Positions 62,701 through 64,000 of a stretch of 64,000 nt of DNA are shown here, piece after piece. The DNA is taken from positions 6,880,001 to 6,944,000 of the forward strand of contig NC_079884.1 in assembly GCF_029227915.1 (NCBI RefSeq). Direction: 5' to 3'. Positions within the stretch are counted from its first letter, which is position 1. Every line of letters begins with the position of its first letter. Position numbers and translations under genes: made by a program. The notes under the pieces were generated by a model. That model was not told where the DNA came from. It saw only the letters and a program-made list of their open reading frames with translations, and did not search any database. The stretch is from Hydractinia symbiolongicarpus. Its lineage: Eukaryota; Cnidaria; Hydrozoa; Anthoathecata; Hydractiniidae.

Positions 62701-64000
62701 GAAACTGTCTCTATCTTTTCAGCGCGCGCTAACGGTTAGGATTGGTTCCACAGTAAAAAAGGCTTATTTATCTAAATTTCTTGAATAAAGCGCTACCACA
62801 GCGCCCAGTGTAATCGCTGAGTTCCTGCAATCATGTCAAATTAAGAAGAGTGTTTCTTTTGGAAATTCAATTGTGATATTTATCACATTTATATGGTCGA
62901 AGTCCAAAATCAGTTAAATAAAGTCCCACAGTCAATCGTTTCACTGTCAAAAGCGGTGCAACCTAGTAATATGAGAAAAATATCGCTAAATACATGTTGG
63001 TACGAATATGTAGCGCAACCGTTGTAACTCACACGAACTTATACCGTTAGAAACTCAATGAAATGTAGATTTTGAAACTGTTTCTATTTCTTCATGGCGC
63101 ACTAACGGCTAGTATTGGTTTCACAGTAAAAATTACTTATTCATTTAAATTTTTAAATAAAGCGCTACCACAGCGCCCAGTCTAATCGCTGAGTTCCTGC
63201 AATCATGTCAAATTAAGACGAGTGTTATTTCTGGGAATTCAATTGTGATATTTATGACATTTATAAGGTCGAAGTCCAAAATCAGTTAAATTAAGTCCCA
63301 CAGTCAATCGTTTCACTGTCAAAAGCGATGCAACCTAGTAATGTCAGAAAAATATCGCTAAATACATGTTGGTACAAATATGTTACGCAACCGTTGTAAC
63401 TCACAAGGATTGATGCCATTAGAAAGTCAATGAAATGTAGTTCTTAAAACTGTCTCTATCTTTTGAGCGCGCGCTAACGGTTAGGATTGGTTCCACAGTA
63501 AAAATGGCTTATTTATCTAAATTTCTTGAATAAAGCGCTACCACAGCTCCCAGTGTAATCGCTGAGTTTCTGCAATCATGTCAAATTAAGAAGAGTGTTA
63601 CTTTTGGGAATTCAATTGTGATATTTATGACATTTATAAGGTCGAAGTCCAAAATCAGTTAAATTAAGTCCCACAGTCAATCGTTTTACTGTCAAAAGCG
63701 ATGCAACCTAGGAATATCAGAAAAGTATCGCTAAATACATGTTGGTACGAATATGTGGCGCAACCGTTTTAACTCACACGGACTGATACCGTTAGAAAGT
63801 CAATGAAATGTACTTTCCAAAACTGTCTCCATTTTTTCAACGCGCGCTATTGGCTAGGATTGGTTCCACAGTAAAAATGACTTATTTATATAAAGTTTTA
63901 AATAAAGCGCTACCACAGCACCCAGTGTAATCGCTGAGTTCCAGCAATCATGTCAAATTAACAAGAATGTTATTTCTTGGAGTCCAACTGTCTCTTTTAT
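59791..64000 (+). repeat. Satellite array, right segment (diverged monomers)
   Basis: About eleven monomers related to 51.6-55.1 kb, running off the window edge. Two adjacent 374-bp monomers (60930-61303 and 61304-61677) are nearly identical, a single-unit duplication. One monomer is shortened around TCTACATGACTTTTTT (near 62005). No gene, RNA gene or mobile element seen. Confidence 0.92.

Noticed and set aside
1-64000. CRISPR array
   Set aside because: The regular direct repeats are 372 bp long with no spacers, and the mobile elements carry introns and poly(A): a eukaryotic satellite.

Overview
This window is eukaryotic, repeat-dominated DNA. Almost all 64 kb is one head-to-tail satellite array with a monomer of about 372 bp, AT-rich apart from a short GC-rich hairpin-like motif at the start of each unit. 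I estimate about 155 monomers after subtracting inserted elements. I see no ordinary host gene, tRNA, rRNA or CRISPR array. The only protein-coding relics belong to transposable elements: a piggyBac-type DNA transposon with an intron, and a non-LTR retrotransposon whose C-terminal reverse-transcriptase sequence resembles CR1/Jockey-group elements of marine invertebrates such as cnidarians. This points to a metazoan, probably an invertebrate. The species cannot be fixed from sequence alone. A (peri)centromeric or other heterochromatic block is an inference.

Layout. 1-4150: diverged monomers with about 2.23-kb (6-mer) and 1116-bp (3-mer) periodicity. 4151-13525 and 13526-23916: a direct tandem duplication of a 9,375-bp block. 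Both copies carry the same poly(A)-tailed retrotransposon 3' end (5535-5713 and 14910-15089). Copy 1 has two tandem 1487-bp four-monomer units where copy 2 has one. Copy 2 alone carries a 2498-bp piggyBac-type element (18711-21208) flanked by TTAA duplications, and its exact empty site is preserved in copy 1 at 10818-10821. 23917-38326: homogenised satellite with mixed higher-order repeats (HORs). 38327-39593 and 40716-41982: two almost identical copies of a 5'-truncated LINE inserted at AGTGTA of a monomer and amplified with the array as a 2389-bp unit (1116 bp of satellite plus 1273 bp of insertion). 41983-49425: a very homogeneous 1116-bp trimeric HOR. 49426-55081: increasingly diverged monomers. 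55082-59790: a second HOR of 1177 bp, explained as three monomers, two of which carry a 30-bp internal duplication. 59791-64000: diverged monomers related to those at 51.6-55.1 kb.

The elements do not form a pathway. The window records how a satellite array evolves: transposons land in monomers, are copied with them by unequal exchange, and serve as time stamps. The relative order readable here is poly(A) insertion before the 9.4-kb duplication, then the piggyBac insertion (and a gain or loss of a 4-mer HOR). Separately, the LINE inserted into a trimer HOR, which then duplicated very recently: the two LINE reading frames differ by one amino acid.
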